From NCBI GenBank assembly GCA_011037195.1, contig JAAEAF010003800.1, forward strand, positions 50,594-114,593: a stretch of 64,000 bases of DNA. Direction: 5' to 3'. The translations under genes were made by a program, and so were the position numbers. The DNA is from Triatoma infestans. Lineage: Eukaryota > Arthropoda > Insecta > Hemiptera > Reduviidae. Below, in pieces: positions 45,155-57,111 of the stretch. The notes beneath the pieces were generated by a model that was not told where the DNA came from, did no database searches, and saw only the letters and a list, made by a program, of their open reading frames with translations. The first letter of the stretch is position 1. Each line of letters starts with the position of its first letter.

Positions 45155-45695
45155 TATAGATTTTACAATAAACTTACAATAAACTTTGTTAATGTAAACA
45201 AAGTTCTTTTATGTTTACTGTTGCTAATCTTCTTGTTAAGTGCACGTCAGGCCGCTTCTTTCCAAGTTGTCCTTAATTAATATTAACAAGTATAATAGAA
45301 GTTATACTGCCAAGAGATTCGTAGTACCGAATGGCTATTGGGCTCACTGCTGGTAGGGTTCAAAACCTGGTTTAGACTGAAAATGGTGATTATAAGTAGG
45401 GCGCTACATCTAGAGATATTTTTCGTTAAACTGGCAAACTTGTAATTTTTACAAATTTTCAACATTCAGATTTGTTAAGAGGAGGCATGTGACCTACCAA
45501 TCCTCGGAGAACCTCTTTGAAATAAATTTCCTTGGAAAACCATTTCAAACAAAACTGATAGGTCTCTGTATGTATGGTTAGCATATCTAGTTCAATGAAA
45601 CCTGTTGGTGTCATTATGAAGAAAGTCACAAAAAAGTCTATTCTGTCAAGTTGCACTTTCCGTGAACTGATTTTCTACAAACTTTTTTGGCGTCA
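45155..45695. other. No gene recognised
   Basis: No element assigned. ORFs of 60-100 aa have no motifs, and the 102-aa plus frame runs into the RTE-like tail. Confidence 0.45.
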
Positions 45696-45704
45696 TATTT
45701 ATTG

Positions 45705-45955
45705 TAATATCTCTGGCCCACGACTTCGTCCGCGTGAAATTCGTACCACGTTTCTGCATGTTTTAATTATTAATTTCACCCCCTTTTGCCCCTTATGGAG
45801 GTCGAATTTCGAAAAATCCTTTCTTAGTGAGTTTCTACGTCATAAAAGGAACCTACTATCCAAATTTTCGGCTCTGCCTTGATGAATCAGTCAGTCAGCC
45901 GGTCAGGACATTTCTCTTTATGTGTATGTAGATAGATATATTAATATTAAGTTTT
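45705..45955 (+). mobile_element. RTE-type LINE/SINE 3' tail
   Basis: ggcccacgacttcgtccgcg, then ttcacccccttttgcccctt, atggaggtcgaattt, cgtcataaaaggaacctact and gatgaatcagtcagtcagcc follow the order of a 3' end I know from RTE-type elements in many insect genomes. It ends in a gtagatagatatatt-like tail. No coding part remains, consistent with strong 5' truncation. Confidence 0.6.
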
Positions 45956-45959
45956 AGTT

Positions 45960-47375
45960 GAATCAACTAAAATGACACTTTACAGGAAAATATAACCCCA
46001 CCCCTTCCTCAAAACATCCCTTAAATGAATTTACTTTAAGCGATTGTGATAGTTCTCCGGCTAACTTCACTAGCATTATTAAACTTGAAATATATTTATA
46101 TTTACTACCTTAAAACATAAGTATAAAATAAATGTTATATTTTCATATATAAATGAGCATAGAATTGCTATTGCAGTATGGCTGCTGATAGAGGCGCTAG
46201 TGTGTCTGGGATGACCATAGAGGACAATTTAGTTGTGAGGTCTGTGGGCGGAGATAACTTGCCGTCACAGCTAAGTTACCGAGCTGTAGTTGTTGCATGT
46301 TCGATGATTAAAATGTATCTCAAACAAGCCGACTAAATAAAAAGTATGTTATTTTGGGGCCGAGGCGACTGTTCCATTTCCTTTATTATTTTCCCCAAGA
46401 AGGTCACTGCACGGTGGTTACCGATTTCCGTCGGTTCTTTGATAAAATATCCTGTTTCTCCCTATTTGTTTATTGTTTTCACAATTTCAAGTTTTGTGAT
46501 AAATTCTTTGGAAATAATTAGTTTGATAATGTTTTTCTTGCAAACATTTCCATGAACTAACAATCATTTAATTTATGACATCACCAATGAAGGAATAAAG
46601 GATGCATGCTGGCTCAAGAATGACCACATCAGATTTCCCCTCTGTCTAATCTTCGGACAGACTAATTTTTTTACAAACTACCATTCTTATCTCAAGTAAA
46701 AACGAACTTGACACCTCTGTCATTTTGAGTAAGGAAAATGTCTATGTATTTAAGTTTAGAACAATTTTTAGTGTGTTTAGAAAGAAATATATCAATATCA
46801 TTTGTCTTAGTTCTCACATTTTTGTTTATATTGTATATTTTATTACATAATAAGACTTTATCTATGGTAAACTATTGGTGTCCAATATTATTGTTTATTG
46901 ATGACTAATAAAGTAGCTATTTATACAGTTTGGTGATGTGGAGCTGTATGAACACGGTGCCCACTAACCATCTGTGAAATGTACTTTTATCACTTTCCTG
47001 TGATGATAAAACACCATTTCAGTGTGATATGTATGACCGTCTAGATTGCCTCCCACTGTTCTCTCAGTCTCCACTATAGTGCCACTATAATTAAATAGTT
47101 TTGTTACTAGAACTGAACACAGCTATTCTCCTATTGATCAGCAACTGTTTCAATTAATTTACTGTATATCTAAATATATTTCTGTGAAATGAAGAGAAGA
47201 TTTATCAAAATTGACAATGGCAGATCTAGTGAGTACTTTTACCAGAATTTGATTTAGTTGTTATGTCTTATTTCTCTTTACTTTCTCTTACTTGCTGTAA
47301 GTGGTTCAGGAATTAATTTTTTTTATATTTATGAACGAGGGCGAGTCTTTTACGTCAACAAAAATAAATCATGTG
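45960..47375. other. No gene recognised
   Basis: AT-rich. The segment 46165-46330 is less AT-rich but shows no recognisable frame or element. Confidence 0.5.
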
Positions 47376-47379
47376 ATTT

Positions 47380-47648
47380 CTTACTCCAACTTGGTTATAA
47401 GGGGGTTGTAGATACTGATAAAACGTTTCAGTCTAAATCCTTCAATAGGAAGTACAGTAAAGTTAAAAAGGGAAGTTAAGTTTTGCAATTTCTCAAAAAT
47501 AGCTACAACGGTTTTCTTTAAACTTCGAAAGCTATTCGGCTTGGGTATTCCGTCAGCCGAACCTATCACTTTTATTTCACATATTTCTGGGAGATCTGGC
47601 TTTGGACTTAAATTTAAACTGCCGTTAAAGTTTCGTTGGGAGCTGCAC
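47380..47648 (+). repeat. Dispersed repeat A, copy (47.4 kb)
   Basis: Contains ccttcaataggaagtacagt, gcaatttctcaaaaatagct, acaacggttttctttaaact, cctatcacttttatttcaca and ctgggag. Confidence 0.7.
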
Positions 47649-47649
47649 A

Positions 47650-47890
47650 AGGTGACTGGGAGCCGTTTCGACAGAGGGCGCGGTTATAAAAGTTAGCATC
47701 AGCTGTGTAGCAGAGATACCACCCAACAAATAGCTGCTCGATAATTGATCAAACAATCGATTGCAAACGTCAGCAATGGCTGCCGAGAGGATGACACTTT
47801 TTAGAGATGGCTGCCCGGCATTCACTGTGCTGGACGGTTTTAGAAATAAAGTGTACAAACACTTAAATATTTATCAGAAATATTGTGTAA
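47650..47890 (+). promoter_or_regulatory. Candidate promoter or solo LTR (TATA and polyadenylation signal)
   Basis: cgacagagggcgcgg is followed by tataaaag (47685-47692) and a possible start around tcagctgtg (about 47699). aataaa is at 47845. This order in about 240 bp resembles a retrotransposon LTR, and the segment abuts the end of a repeat A copy. No TG/CA ends or duplication could be fixed. Confidence 0.3.
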
Positions 47891-47944
47891 GTTTGAACTA
47901 ATGCCAGCTGCACATTAAGGTAGGCGACCTCGCTATATACATAC

Positions 47945-48005
47945 ATAGAACCCGGGGCCTCCGAAAAGGTTCGGCACCTAGACCACGACTGAGCCCTTTC
48001 AGAAC
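47945..48005 (-). repeat. Possible tRNA-like SINE head
   Basis: The minus strand reads gggctcagtcgtggtctagg, then gccgaaccttttcggaggcc and ccgggttctatg. An A-box-like TGGTCTAGG and a partial B-box-like GGTTCTA occur at tRNA-like spacing. The B box is degenerate and no tail was identified. Confidence 0.35.
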
Positions 48006-48009
48006 CATT

Positions 48010-49495
48010 CAAATATAAGTTAGTCTGGCCACTTAAGCAATTTGATACATTATATACTCCAGACATCTCATAATACGGAGTTATATTTAACCTTTTTATC
48101 TGTAAAAATAAAGGAATATTGTCTAAAGCGTTCATTTAGTTACTATAAACCATTAATCCCCATGCACCTATGTATATATATAGTACTCAGGGAAATTAAA
48201 CTCTCTATTTAACTCTACATACTGCAATATGTCAGTTTTGACAACTGAGTTTCCACTAGATATCTAAATTTTCACCAAACATGAATACCTCCACGCCTAT
48301 CATGAGGCACGAAGGAGATAGGGAAAGAAGAAGATGAATAGAAAACAATTTATTTTACAATAGAGTGAAGGAGGTAGACTTTTGGACACTTGTATCACAC
48401 TTGGAGTTTGATAACTTAGAGACTTGTAAAATCACTATAATTCCCATGTTAAATTTTATATTTTTTCCTACGAGAGTTAAAGCTATTTAAAAAAGAAAAG
48501 AGACTGTAAAAGCAAGGAGAAGATTTAGATAAACACACTGAAAATGTTGTCAAGGGGAAGGTTATGTTCAGATTGATTGTGGAATGTTTGATTAGAGTTA
48601 AAAACAGTACTATATTATTTATTGTTACATTACTGTAATTTTATTTAATATATTTTATCAAAAACTTAAAATTTACAATTGAAAAGTTAGAAAATATATT
48701 ATTTAGCATGCATTTCTGAAAGTGGCTACACTGCACGATTACTTCAATTTCAAGTAAGCAAAAGATTTGCTAAATTACAGGTTCTACCTGGATTTTGCAA
48801 ACAAATCTCCCATTCCCACGCAGATCTCCATGATATTATTAATACACCTGAAGCGGAAGGTCACCCTTCCAATATTCAGCAGAGAAGCTCTCTTTCAACA
48901 TTCTCATTCAAAAAATTGGCACTCTTTCATGAAATTTATTTTATTAAAATAATCTTCATTAATTTCCATACAATTTTAAATTTAAACTATTTGAAAGAAA
49001 GCCAAGCTCACATTCATTCAGTGTTAATAAGTTTTGTGTCGGTTGCCAGATCGGGTAAAATTTTACAATAAACCAGACAAAAAAAGACTATCTCAATTAT
49101 CTTATTGTTGTAGGATAGTGATTATTAGAGGCTGACAGGTTGTAGTGGCCTAGATTTCATTAACAAACTACCTTGTTGTATTAATGGAGCAATCATTGAC
49201 AACATAGTCTCCACTTGATGACCGTGAAGATCAGCTGTCTTGTCTTTGTAAAATATTATCACCTATATACTGTGTAATCGAATATTTATTTCTACTTAAT
49301 GACGTCATGGTACAGGCACTTTGGCAATATAATCTGACTAAGAAAACCTTTGTTATCAGTATATTTTAATTGTCATTTTAACAGTAAAGTTGTATTTCCT
49401 GATTGTCGAATTTTCCCGAAATCTTTGCGTTACGAAATTTGTTAACACGAAATTTGTATAGCACTCAACTGTGTGCTGATCGAAGAGTATATGAA
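48010..49495. other. No gene recognised
   Basis: AT-rich sequence; the open frames here have no motif. Confidence 0.5.
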
Positions 49496-49497
49496 CT

Positions 49498-49529
49498 GAT
49501 TTTGCTCTGTGCAAGTCCTGTGTTATCAC
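49498..49529 (-). repeat. Dispersed repeat B, 3' piece, left of hAT insertion
   Basis: The reverse complement gtgataacacaggacttgca then cagagcaa matches 55366-55391. It is the other half of the copy that resumes at 50725. Confidence 0.75.
49522..49529. repeat. hAT target-site duplication, left (second hAT)
   Basis: gttatcac, repeated at 50725-50732. Confidence 0.85.
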
Positions 49530-50724
49530 TAGGGAACGGATTCGTATATATTTACATATTTTTTTCTAGGCAATTTACAGACGTTTTTCAACTAGAAGTA
49601 TTCATACTGACACTTTTTAAGCCGTTTGAGTCTACTTTTATTTCACATATTTCCACATATTTGGATGTTATCGCATATTTATACATATTTGATCAAAATA
49701 AATAAATATTTCTACATATTTAATCAAAATATGTACATATTTTTTCATATTTTTCATTTTGGGCATATTTTCATAATTGGGAGGTGGTTGACAAGAACTG
49801 TGAACCACAGACTGTAGGGCTGTGAATCACAGTGGGTACAATGGTTATTGTAATTTACACAGAATGCTGCTAAACAGTGACGGGCACTTGTTAGTTCTTT
49901 GAAGTTGTCTGACGTTGTCTGTTCTTTCAGCTCGTTCGTTGAAGTGTCCAATTCATTTCGTTCGGTCACTTAGTGTATTCTTTTTTGGGTGAAATGCCAC
50001 GAACATCGGCCTCAAACAGACAACTGGTTGCTAAATATCTTCGCGAGTTTCCAGCAGAACTTTTTCGAAGTGATGGAGACATTTTGTACTGCACAGCTTG
50101 TGACAAGCGCGTTTCTTGCTCTCAACGTTCCCAAGTCACCCAACATATTGCCACCGGATCGCACATAGAGAAAAAAAACAGAAAGAAAGAGAGGACGTCC
50201 TATCAAGCCTTCCTTACATCTCCATCATCAAGTAAGTCTACTCTGAGTACAGATCTGTGTCGGGCTTTGGTTAGAGCAGATATCCCTTTCCACAAACTTA
50301 AAAATCCTCATTTCAAAGGATTCTTAGAGACCTATATTGGGAAAAAATGCCTGACGAGAGCACTCTGCGGAAAAACTACCTGGAAGATATCTATAAAGAT
50401 ACACTAACCAAAGAGAACATATCAAAGATGGACCGATTTGGGTGTCAATTGATGAAACCACTGACGTTGAGGGCAGGTATATTGCCAATGCAGTTATTGG
50501 AAAACTTGACAGTGATGCTGATGTGGATTCAAAGCCATTCCTTTTGAACTGTGAGGTTCAAAAAAAAAAAAAATTCCATTTTCATAAAAAAAAATGTCCA
50601 TTTTACTTAAATATTCCAGAAAATATTTTAAGAAAATCACATATTTTCCACATAATTGACGAAAATAAATGCATATTTTAATTAAATATTTGGCATTTTT
50701 AAATACATAAAAATCCGTTCCTTA
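49530..50724 (+). mobile_element. hAT DNA transposon, internally deleted (1195 bp)
   Basis: Terminal inverted repeats are tagggaacggatt on the left and aatccgttcctta on the right, with one mismatch. An 8-bp duplication (gttatcac) flanks it, as made by hAT transposases. Both subterminal regions carry many acatattt-like motifs (49550-49770 and 50638-50690), a possible transposase-binding array. The interior encodes only the N-terminal part of a transposase, so most of the catalytic domain has been lost. Confidence 0.9.
49994..50550 (+). pseudogene. hAT transposase N-terminal fragment with BED-type zinc finger
   Basis: The protein starts MPRTSASNRQL (the in-frame ATG at 49973 adds seven residues). 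It contains CTACDKRV followed by HIATGSH, a C2H2 BED-type zinc finger, the DNA-binding domain of hAT transposases. Helical sequence and a HFKGFLETYIGKK segment follow. The reading then shifts frame to PDESTLRKNYLEDIY (from 50350) and shifts again to SIDETTDVEGRYIANAVIG (from 50445). SIDETTD matches the start of the RNase H-like catalytic core, with its first acidic residue. The coding part then stops at an A-rich tract near 50560 and the rest of the core is missing. Two frameshifts plus the deletion make it non-functional. An exapted host gene is unlikely because intact transposon ends surround it. Confidence 0.85.
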
Positions 50725-50732
50725 GTTATCAC
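50725..50732. repeat. hAT target-site duplication, right (second hAT)
   Basis: gttatcac, matching 49522-49529. Confidence 0.85.
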
Positions 50733-50847
50733 ACTGTTTCATCAAGGCATCCTGATGACTTGATACGTTCGATGACCACAAAATGAAGCAGGCTATCATA
50801 GAAAATATCTCAGATGCTTTGCAGCTCGGCGGACCCAACTACAACAG
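50733..50847 (-). repeat. Dispersed repeat B, 5' piece, right of hAT insertion
   Basis: The reverse complement gttgtagttgggtccgccga, gagctgcaaagcatctgaga and atgatagcctgcttcatttt matches 55224-55300. Joined to 49498-49529 it makes one copy in minus orientation. Confidence 0.8.
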
Positions 50848-50849
50848 CA

Positions 50850-51630
50850 CACACAAATACATAAACATTTTTTCGCGCTCATGGGTGCTCGAAACATGTA
50901 CTTCCGGTGAAATCTCAGTTTCGAAAATATGACACGCTTCCTTTTCTCAGCAGTGGCATCAGAAAGTAAAAATCAGAACTCAATGTTGTCAAACCGCTAA
51001 GCTGGTTATTAGTTCGGTATAATTGTAGTGTTTAATGCTTCTATATATGTTTATTATAGTTAAAGTTAGTAACATGAGATAGAGCCACCGCTCTCTCACT
51101 CCAGAGTAGTCCCCCTCTCTGATAACTTCTTATCTCACTGCTGTAACTTAAACTTGTAAATATCTTTTTTAGTCGCTTCCTCTGTCTACTTTAACCTCCT
51201 CGGCTACATTATTATAATAAATGTCTTTGAGTTCCTGTTTTTGAATTTTACTTTCTCTAACTGGTGTATAAGAGAAATTAATGCAATCTTGTCAAATTTC
51301 GATTTCGACTTTTCACAGAATAAATAAAAATTGAAAATTATTTTGTTTTAGTAAATAAATATATAATTTTTTTTAGAAATATATATAATATGTTTGTATG
51401 TGATAGCAAAATATTTTCCTTTTTTTTAGGGTTTTCCTCAATGCCGAAGTTTCCTTCTTTCTTAAACGTCAAATTCATAATTCTTTATCTTTAAGTTTCG
51501 TACCAGTAAAGTTTTTGTGTCCTTCGGGAAGCTTACCCCCAGCTTGGAGGACCAGGATCCTCGGGGTTCTCTTCACCAAGACAGATTGCCTTCACCACGG
51601 CTTGAATGAACCCTGTCTGGCCATTGTAAG
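50850..51630. other. No gene recognised; repeat A module at 51245-51320
   Basis: ttactttctctaactggtgt then aatgcaatcttgtcaaattt matches the repeat A opening module. The less AT-rich block 51520-51620 is unassigned. Confidence 0.45.
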
Positions 51631-51634
51631 ATAA

Positions 51635-51720
51635 CAAGGAAAGGGGGTAAGGGAGTAGGCAGGGAGGGAAAGAAAGAAGGAAAGGAAATAAGGGTAGGAC
51701 GGGTAAGGGAGACCCTGAGT
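51635..51720 (+). repeat. Polypurine tract
   Basis: Nearly all A/G for about 80 bases (aaggaaagggggtaagg-like). Confidence 0.85.
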
Positions 51721-51819
51721 CTACGGATAGTGAGCTCAGCGTTTTCTCTTTAGGTCACCTCTTGCGACAAGCAGAGATTGCTTTCTTCTCTGCAGGGATC
51801 TGCAGATCTTCTCCCTCTC

Positions 51820-52480
51820 TAGCAAAATATCTCAAAAACGAAATATCGTAGGGTGCTCAAACTTGATATTTGGTTTGCGCAAACCAGCTGTTCACTGTGT
51901 GCGCAACCAGCCCTATGTGTGTGCTGTATGTGAATAGTTAATACTTAAGAACGAGAAACTGCTGGAAGCTCAAATTTTATATTCAGTTTGCGGGTGTCAC
52001 TCGAAAACAGCTGCAACGATTTTTGTTTAAACTTTGTATAAATTCATAAACAAGTCACTTGTATTTGGAACATTTAAGGAGAGCTAGGACGTTCAAACTG
52101 CCATTTCTGTGTTTGAAGAAAATTGATTGACTAGAAATGAGCATTTCCGGAATGTTTTTTTTTTTAGTTTTCCGCGATTTCTCGGTCGGCTAGAACTTTG
52201 TGTACTATATACTCATATAAAGACATTTGTTCGAAACTTTTTTCTGAGAAAATTGACTCTTCTCAGGAGATTCTGAGGGACTTGGAACCTCTGCCTTCTT
52301 TGACAGTGACATTTCTTTCTTGTGTAGATCCCCCACTTCAAATGTATGCCACTAGCAAGTATTAGGCAAAAGTTTAGTCATGTGGAACTGTCAGAATGCA
52401 AAAAGAGAGATTTTCCGAGTCATCTAGCAATTCTAAGTGAACACAAATGGTTTAAATGACCCATATTTAATTGAATACAC
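51820..52480 (+). repeat. Dispersed repeat A, multi-unit copy (51.8 kb)
   Basis: Two starts in succession: caaaatatctcaaaaacgaa then gctcaaacttgatatttggt at 51850; and gaacgagaaactgctggaag at 51950. They are followed by tgtcactcgaaaacagctgc and gaagaaaattgattgactag, then another core at 52180. Confidence 0.7.
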
Positions 52481-52484
52481 TACT

Positions 52485-54570
52485 TTGGAAAAAATTTAAT
52501 ATTGCACAGGTCATTCTAAAATAGTAATTTGATTTGCATCTGGTGTTTTCGTGTGTTTATTGATTGTTAGAAGACTAAGCTCACTATGAATTGTTACGCA
52601 ACCAAGAGGAGCTGTATTGAGGAAAAATGCCGTTGTATTTTTGTGTATGTGTGAGAGGTTTTGCATAACGCCGACCGTATAAGAGTCACGTCACACATCC
52701 TATCTGTATGTACGGTGGGAGGACTTGCACACCACACACACACACACACATTGTAGAAACAATATAGAAATAATATTTATTAGTAGACATTGAACACAGT
52801 GTGCGTGAGTGTGTGTGCGAATGGAAAAAAGCGCACGATTCCATCAGTTGGTGTGTCTGTGTGTGTTCGTTGGGAGGGGGCCGTGTAGACATTACAATAC
52901 TGTACATTGCATTGTATGATAGCGCTGTCGCGTGGCTACCAGCACAACTAGCTTTATCTCTCGTTTTCAGTTAACTCACAACCGCGCGCCGTTCATTTCG
53001 TGTCTGTAGTTTGGCCTGAGTGTTGCTCGCCCATTCTTATTTTTTTTTTACTTACTTCTTGAGAGGACATTAAACTTTTTCAATTACAACAATTTTCACT
53101 AGTAATATTTTATTTTTAGTTGCTTTAATTTTTTAAATTCTCTCAATGTGTATCTGTGTTCTGTCTTCAATTAATTGTAACTTTTAAAGAAATCATTCCA
53201 ACACATCTTTGTCTTTGTGTAATTTGTGTACTTTTTTTATTAAACAAATCGTCGATTTATTTTGACGAAAAATCTGGGAAGCACCACTCGCTTAGTTAGA
53301 TATTAAACTTGTGTGGTATATTATTTATTTGACTGTCCCATGGTTGACTATGGTGTGATGAAGAGCAGAAGACATAGCCCTTACCCTCTACCGGCCCACG
53401 GGCTCAGCTACTATTGGGCATCGCCAGATACCACACCAACAGCATACATTATGCCATATTATTTTTCAGGTATTCAAAAAATATATATATATATAATATT
53501 GTTCATTTTATAATAAATTTTATAGTATTTTTTATTTTGCTCTAAGCTGATATATCAACTCCCCACTATTTGTGTGTCTTCTTTTATGGTTTAGAAATAA
53601 TTGTTAAATATTGCGCAACTAAACAATACTCACTCCACTCAGAATGACAATAGACAAAACACACACACACAGGTGTGTTTAAATACTAGCCATTATTTAA
53701 AACAGTGCTGATTGTTAGTATGTTTGTAAAGCTGTAGTTAGCTTTTATAACCGATCGTTATATTCTGAAATATCTTTTAGAGGTTTCATCTGTTATCAGC
53801 GGCCCAGAAGCCAAGCCTTCACTTTGTGTTCCTCTCTTATCTACGTCTCTATTAGACATTATCTTCTGCCTTACTTTATCTTGAAGAAGGGAAAAAATTA
53901 CCCCGAAGTGGCCTTATTTCGTCTCTTAGAGGGAGTGAGAGAGATAAAAAACATTTCTAAGTTTTGTGTTCTCCATTATAATATAGTTACCACAGACCCA
54001 AACTGAGTGTTGCCGACCCTTGACCCCTCCATACATACACAATGGAGAGCCGGTCACACAAAAAACAACAGCCCTTTTAGGTGCTTTATTTAAGCATAGC
54101 AGACAAACCTTAATAATAAATTCTCTACTTATTAATTTTGTCCTGTTGCCTTTTATTCAGTAGAACTGCCCCTGTTTTAAATAACAATAATTATGGCCAA
54201 ATAATTTTTAAACATTTTATTTTTTTTACTAGAATAAAAATTGAATATGTATTTTATTTTATGTCAGAGTGAAACTCATGTTAAAATAGTTTTACAGACA
54301 TATCTAGGTATAAAGTTATGTTTACCTAATATAATCTTATCTATGAGAGGATAACCTTGCTACCTTATCTACCAGACTACGTTTTCCATTATTTACCTTC
54401 TACTTTTTTTTTTTTTCTTATCTTTATATACTCTGTTTATATTTCATGTTAATTTGTTATTCATATTTTATGTAAAGTTCACTTTAAATTCTATACAAAT
54501 ATGTAATACATTTGGCAATCGTTGCTCCCGTTCAACATTCTGCAGCGAGCTGTTTAACGTTTTAAACTGA
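52485..54570. other. No gene recognised; short CA arrays
   Basis: (CA)n at 52731-52750 and GT-rich 52800-52870. A proline/tyrosine-containing 66-aa frame (53313-53513) runs into (TA)n and has no family motif. Confidence 0.5.
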
Positions 54571-54581
54571 ATTACCTAATT

Positions 54582-54760
54582 GAGTATATATATATATATA
54601 TAAAAATAAATAGTAGAAATATAATATGTAATATATATAATAAACAGTATATACAGTGTATATATATAGGTATATATATATATATATATATAGTAATAAT
54701 ATACATATATGGTATATATAATAAATAGTATATATATATATATATATACATATATACTCA
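54582..54760. repeat. TA-rich microsatellite cluster
   Basis: Several (TA)n runs separated by ataaacagt- or gtataata-type spacers. Tyrosine/isoleucine-rich frames over it are artefacts. Confidence 0.93.
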
Positions 54761-54764
54761 AAAT

Positions 54765-55215
54765 ATCCGTTTATGTGAGTCGCTTTACACTTAGATGACA
54801 AACAGAGGATAATTTAAAAAAAAAGAAGATAATTTTGATGAGAAAAAGAAAAAATGTTAATTAAAATGTATTGCAGATTAAAATAGAGATGTACATTTCC
54901 AGTGAGAAAAGAATTTCTAAAAAATGCGGGCAATTTCTCTTGCAAAGCCAGAAAGAGAGCGAAGTGCTACTATTGAATCTAATGTGCCCTTTCTGAATAC
55001 TGTATTTTAAAGGAAAAATTGAATTTAACTAAATTTATTCCGAATTTCCCTTGATTTTTATCGAATAATACTCAAAATAAATAGTACATGTATATATATC
55101 TCACTATTATATAGTAAGCTAATAATAGTTTGTTATAGTAGTGAGAATGTGAGAGATAATATACTATATAATAGTGAGAGATATGAATACATGAGATATG
55201 TGAATATTTTAAACT
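54765..55215. other. No gene recognised
   Basis: AT-rich, with an atatagtgagagat-type short inverted pair near 55100-55180. Confidence 0.45.
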
Positions 55216-55221
55216 AAAGTT

Positions 55222-55395
55222 TTTGTTGTGGTGGTGGTTGGTTCCGCAGAGCTGGAAAGCATCAGAGACATTTTCCGTGGTAGCCTGCTTCATTTTGTGG
55301 TCATGCTTCATTTTGTGGTCATTTTGCGTTCGCCCATCTTCAGGATGCGTTTTTCAGACAGTGTGACAACACAGACTTGCACAGAGCAACTTAGT
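55222..55395 (+). repeat. Dispersed repeat B, copy (55.2 kb)
   Basis: gttgtggtggtggttggttc, gcagagctggaaagcatcag, gtagcctgcttcattttgtg (the last part duplicated), gcgttcgcccatcttcagga, then agtgtgacaacacagacttg and cagagcaact. It is the most complete copy. Confidence 0.75.
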
Positions 55396-55409
55396 TTCAC
55401 ACTCTACAC

Positions 55410-55472
55410 ACTTATACACTTACTACTTATACACTACACTACACTATTACTACTTATACACTACACTGGAAA
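55410..55472. repeat. Short tandem array (tacacttatacac-like)
   Basis: actacttatacactacac occurs twice, with flanking variants. Confidence 0.8.
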
Positions 55473-55474
55473 TA

Positions 55475-57105
55475 ATGTTTCCAATATAACTTGTGACCTT
55501 TACCTGACAGCTTTTGTAATAAAGCTGCTGTTTAAAGATAATCGTCCGACTCATTTTCCAGAAAATTCGGAATGACTGAAGCATTCATTTAGTAAACTGG
55601 CACTGCCAATTCTGATAGACCAATTTTAATCAAATCTTATTGTCAGGTCTTCTAAAAGAACCTAAATGAAATGTGACCTTTTACCATATTAAATTAGCTG
55701 GTCACACACACATACAGACCAATTTCTAAATATCACTGTTTCATGCCCAATTTAAAAATCTGACAAGAATAGAAACTTCTTAGAATATAGTAAGACAAAA
55801 TACAAATTGATTACTAATTAATGACATAACTTCTCTTCTAATTTATTTAATAATTTTATATATGTTATAGGAAGTTTCGGCTTTAAAAAGAAATCATCAG
55901 CCTGAATCAATAGAAATAGTAATATAGGATCTGCGATAGCTAATTATAGAACCAATAACATAAATAACCTCCCTTGTTCACACTTACATTATTGATTTAG
56001 GTTGAAGTATACCCAAAACAATCAATCATATAAATAAATTTTGCGAAACAAGTGGAACAGAAGTTGTGTGACCAAATCAATAACCTCGAATTCATCATGT
56101 AAATTCCTTTATGAACACTTCATATTTTTATATATTTTTTGTTTAAAATTGCTTTACTAATTACCAAGTTAATGTGGGATTTTTGAGAAATATTTTAACA
56201 CAAAATGTGGGAAGTGTTGCCACAAATGTTTGGTTATCAATCGACCGCAGACCAGTGGAAACTTCGCTTCCACATCGCTTGAACTATTTCTTTTTTATTT
56301 TTTAAACATTGAACTCTCAATAGGAAAAATCTATATAATTTTTTACAATTTTAAAGAATGTTCGTGGGATTAAATGACGGCCCACCTAGCTCTCCCCTCA
56401 AAAATGTTTGAACTAGAAATAGTCCATTGTTTAACATTTTTATTTTATTTTATGTATTATTATTGGTGTATGTTAGTGATTGCCTTCAAAAATAACAAGA
56501 GGAAAAGTAAAATGGGACTTTCCAATAATTTAACGGAATTTTAGCATGAAGGTTGTTTCTAGTTTTCATTTCACCTTATACAGTTCTCAGTGCATGCGCA
56601 ATAACACATTGAACCATGGAAAATATGTAAAGGTTACGTTTTGTTGTTTATACGAAAATATAGGTAAAAACTTGATTCTTATGCCTTGTTGTTTCATAGT
56701 TCTTTGTTATATTATTGTTCACTTGGCAGAGTATAGTCTCCTGAAAACAATCACCCAATACTGATAACTGTATTTTATTAAGCAAGTATAACCATTTCAG
56801 GTTTTTAAATATCTGTTCTTACTGGCAGTAAACAGTTAAATTGACATCAAAGCAAGTATAACCATTTCAGGTCATCTCGCAACATGCCCACATAAGTTTT
56901 CTTTTCCAGCATTGCTTCAACTGTAAGAAATTTATGCTAGACTATATCAAGATTAAAGAAAAATCAGTGAATCCGTTTCTAGCAAATTGCAGAAAACTAG
57001 GAAAAAAATCTCATTTGAAACAATCATGCGCCTTTCGTCATCATTCACAAATTTGTTTCAAACTTTGAATTTTTCTAAACGTTCAAGTGTAAATGGAGGG
57101 GGCAG
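55475..57105. other. No gene recognised; 24-bp duplication at 56785 and 56851
   Basis: aagcaagtataaccatttca followed by ggt occurs twice, 66 bp apart. At 56950-57030 there is a weak minus-strand repeat A match. No coding motif was seen. Confidence 0.5.
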
Positions 57106-57111
57106 GGAGGG

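Noticed and set aside
53313..53513. Possible coding exon ending at tttttcag
   Set aside because: The frame runs into a (TA)n tract, the cag looks like an acceptor rather than a donor, and no protein similarity is evident.
54562..54801. Tyrosine/isoleucine-rich frames
   Set aside because: They translate (TA)n microsatellites.
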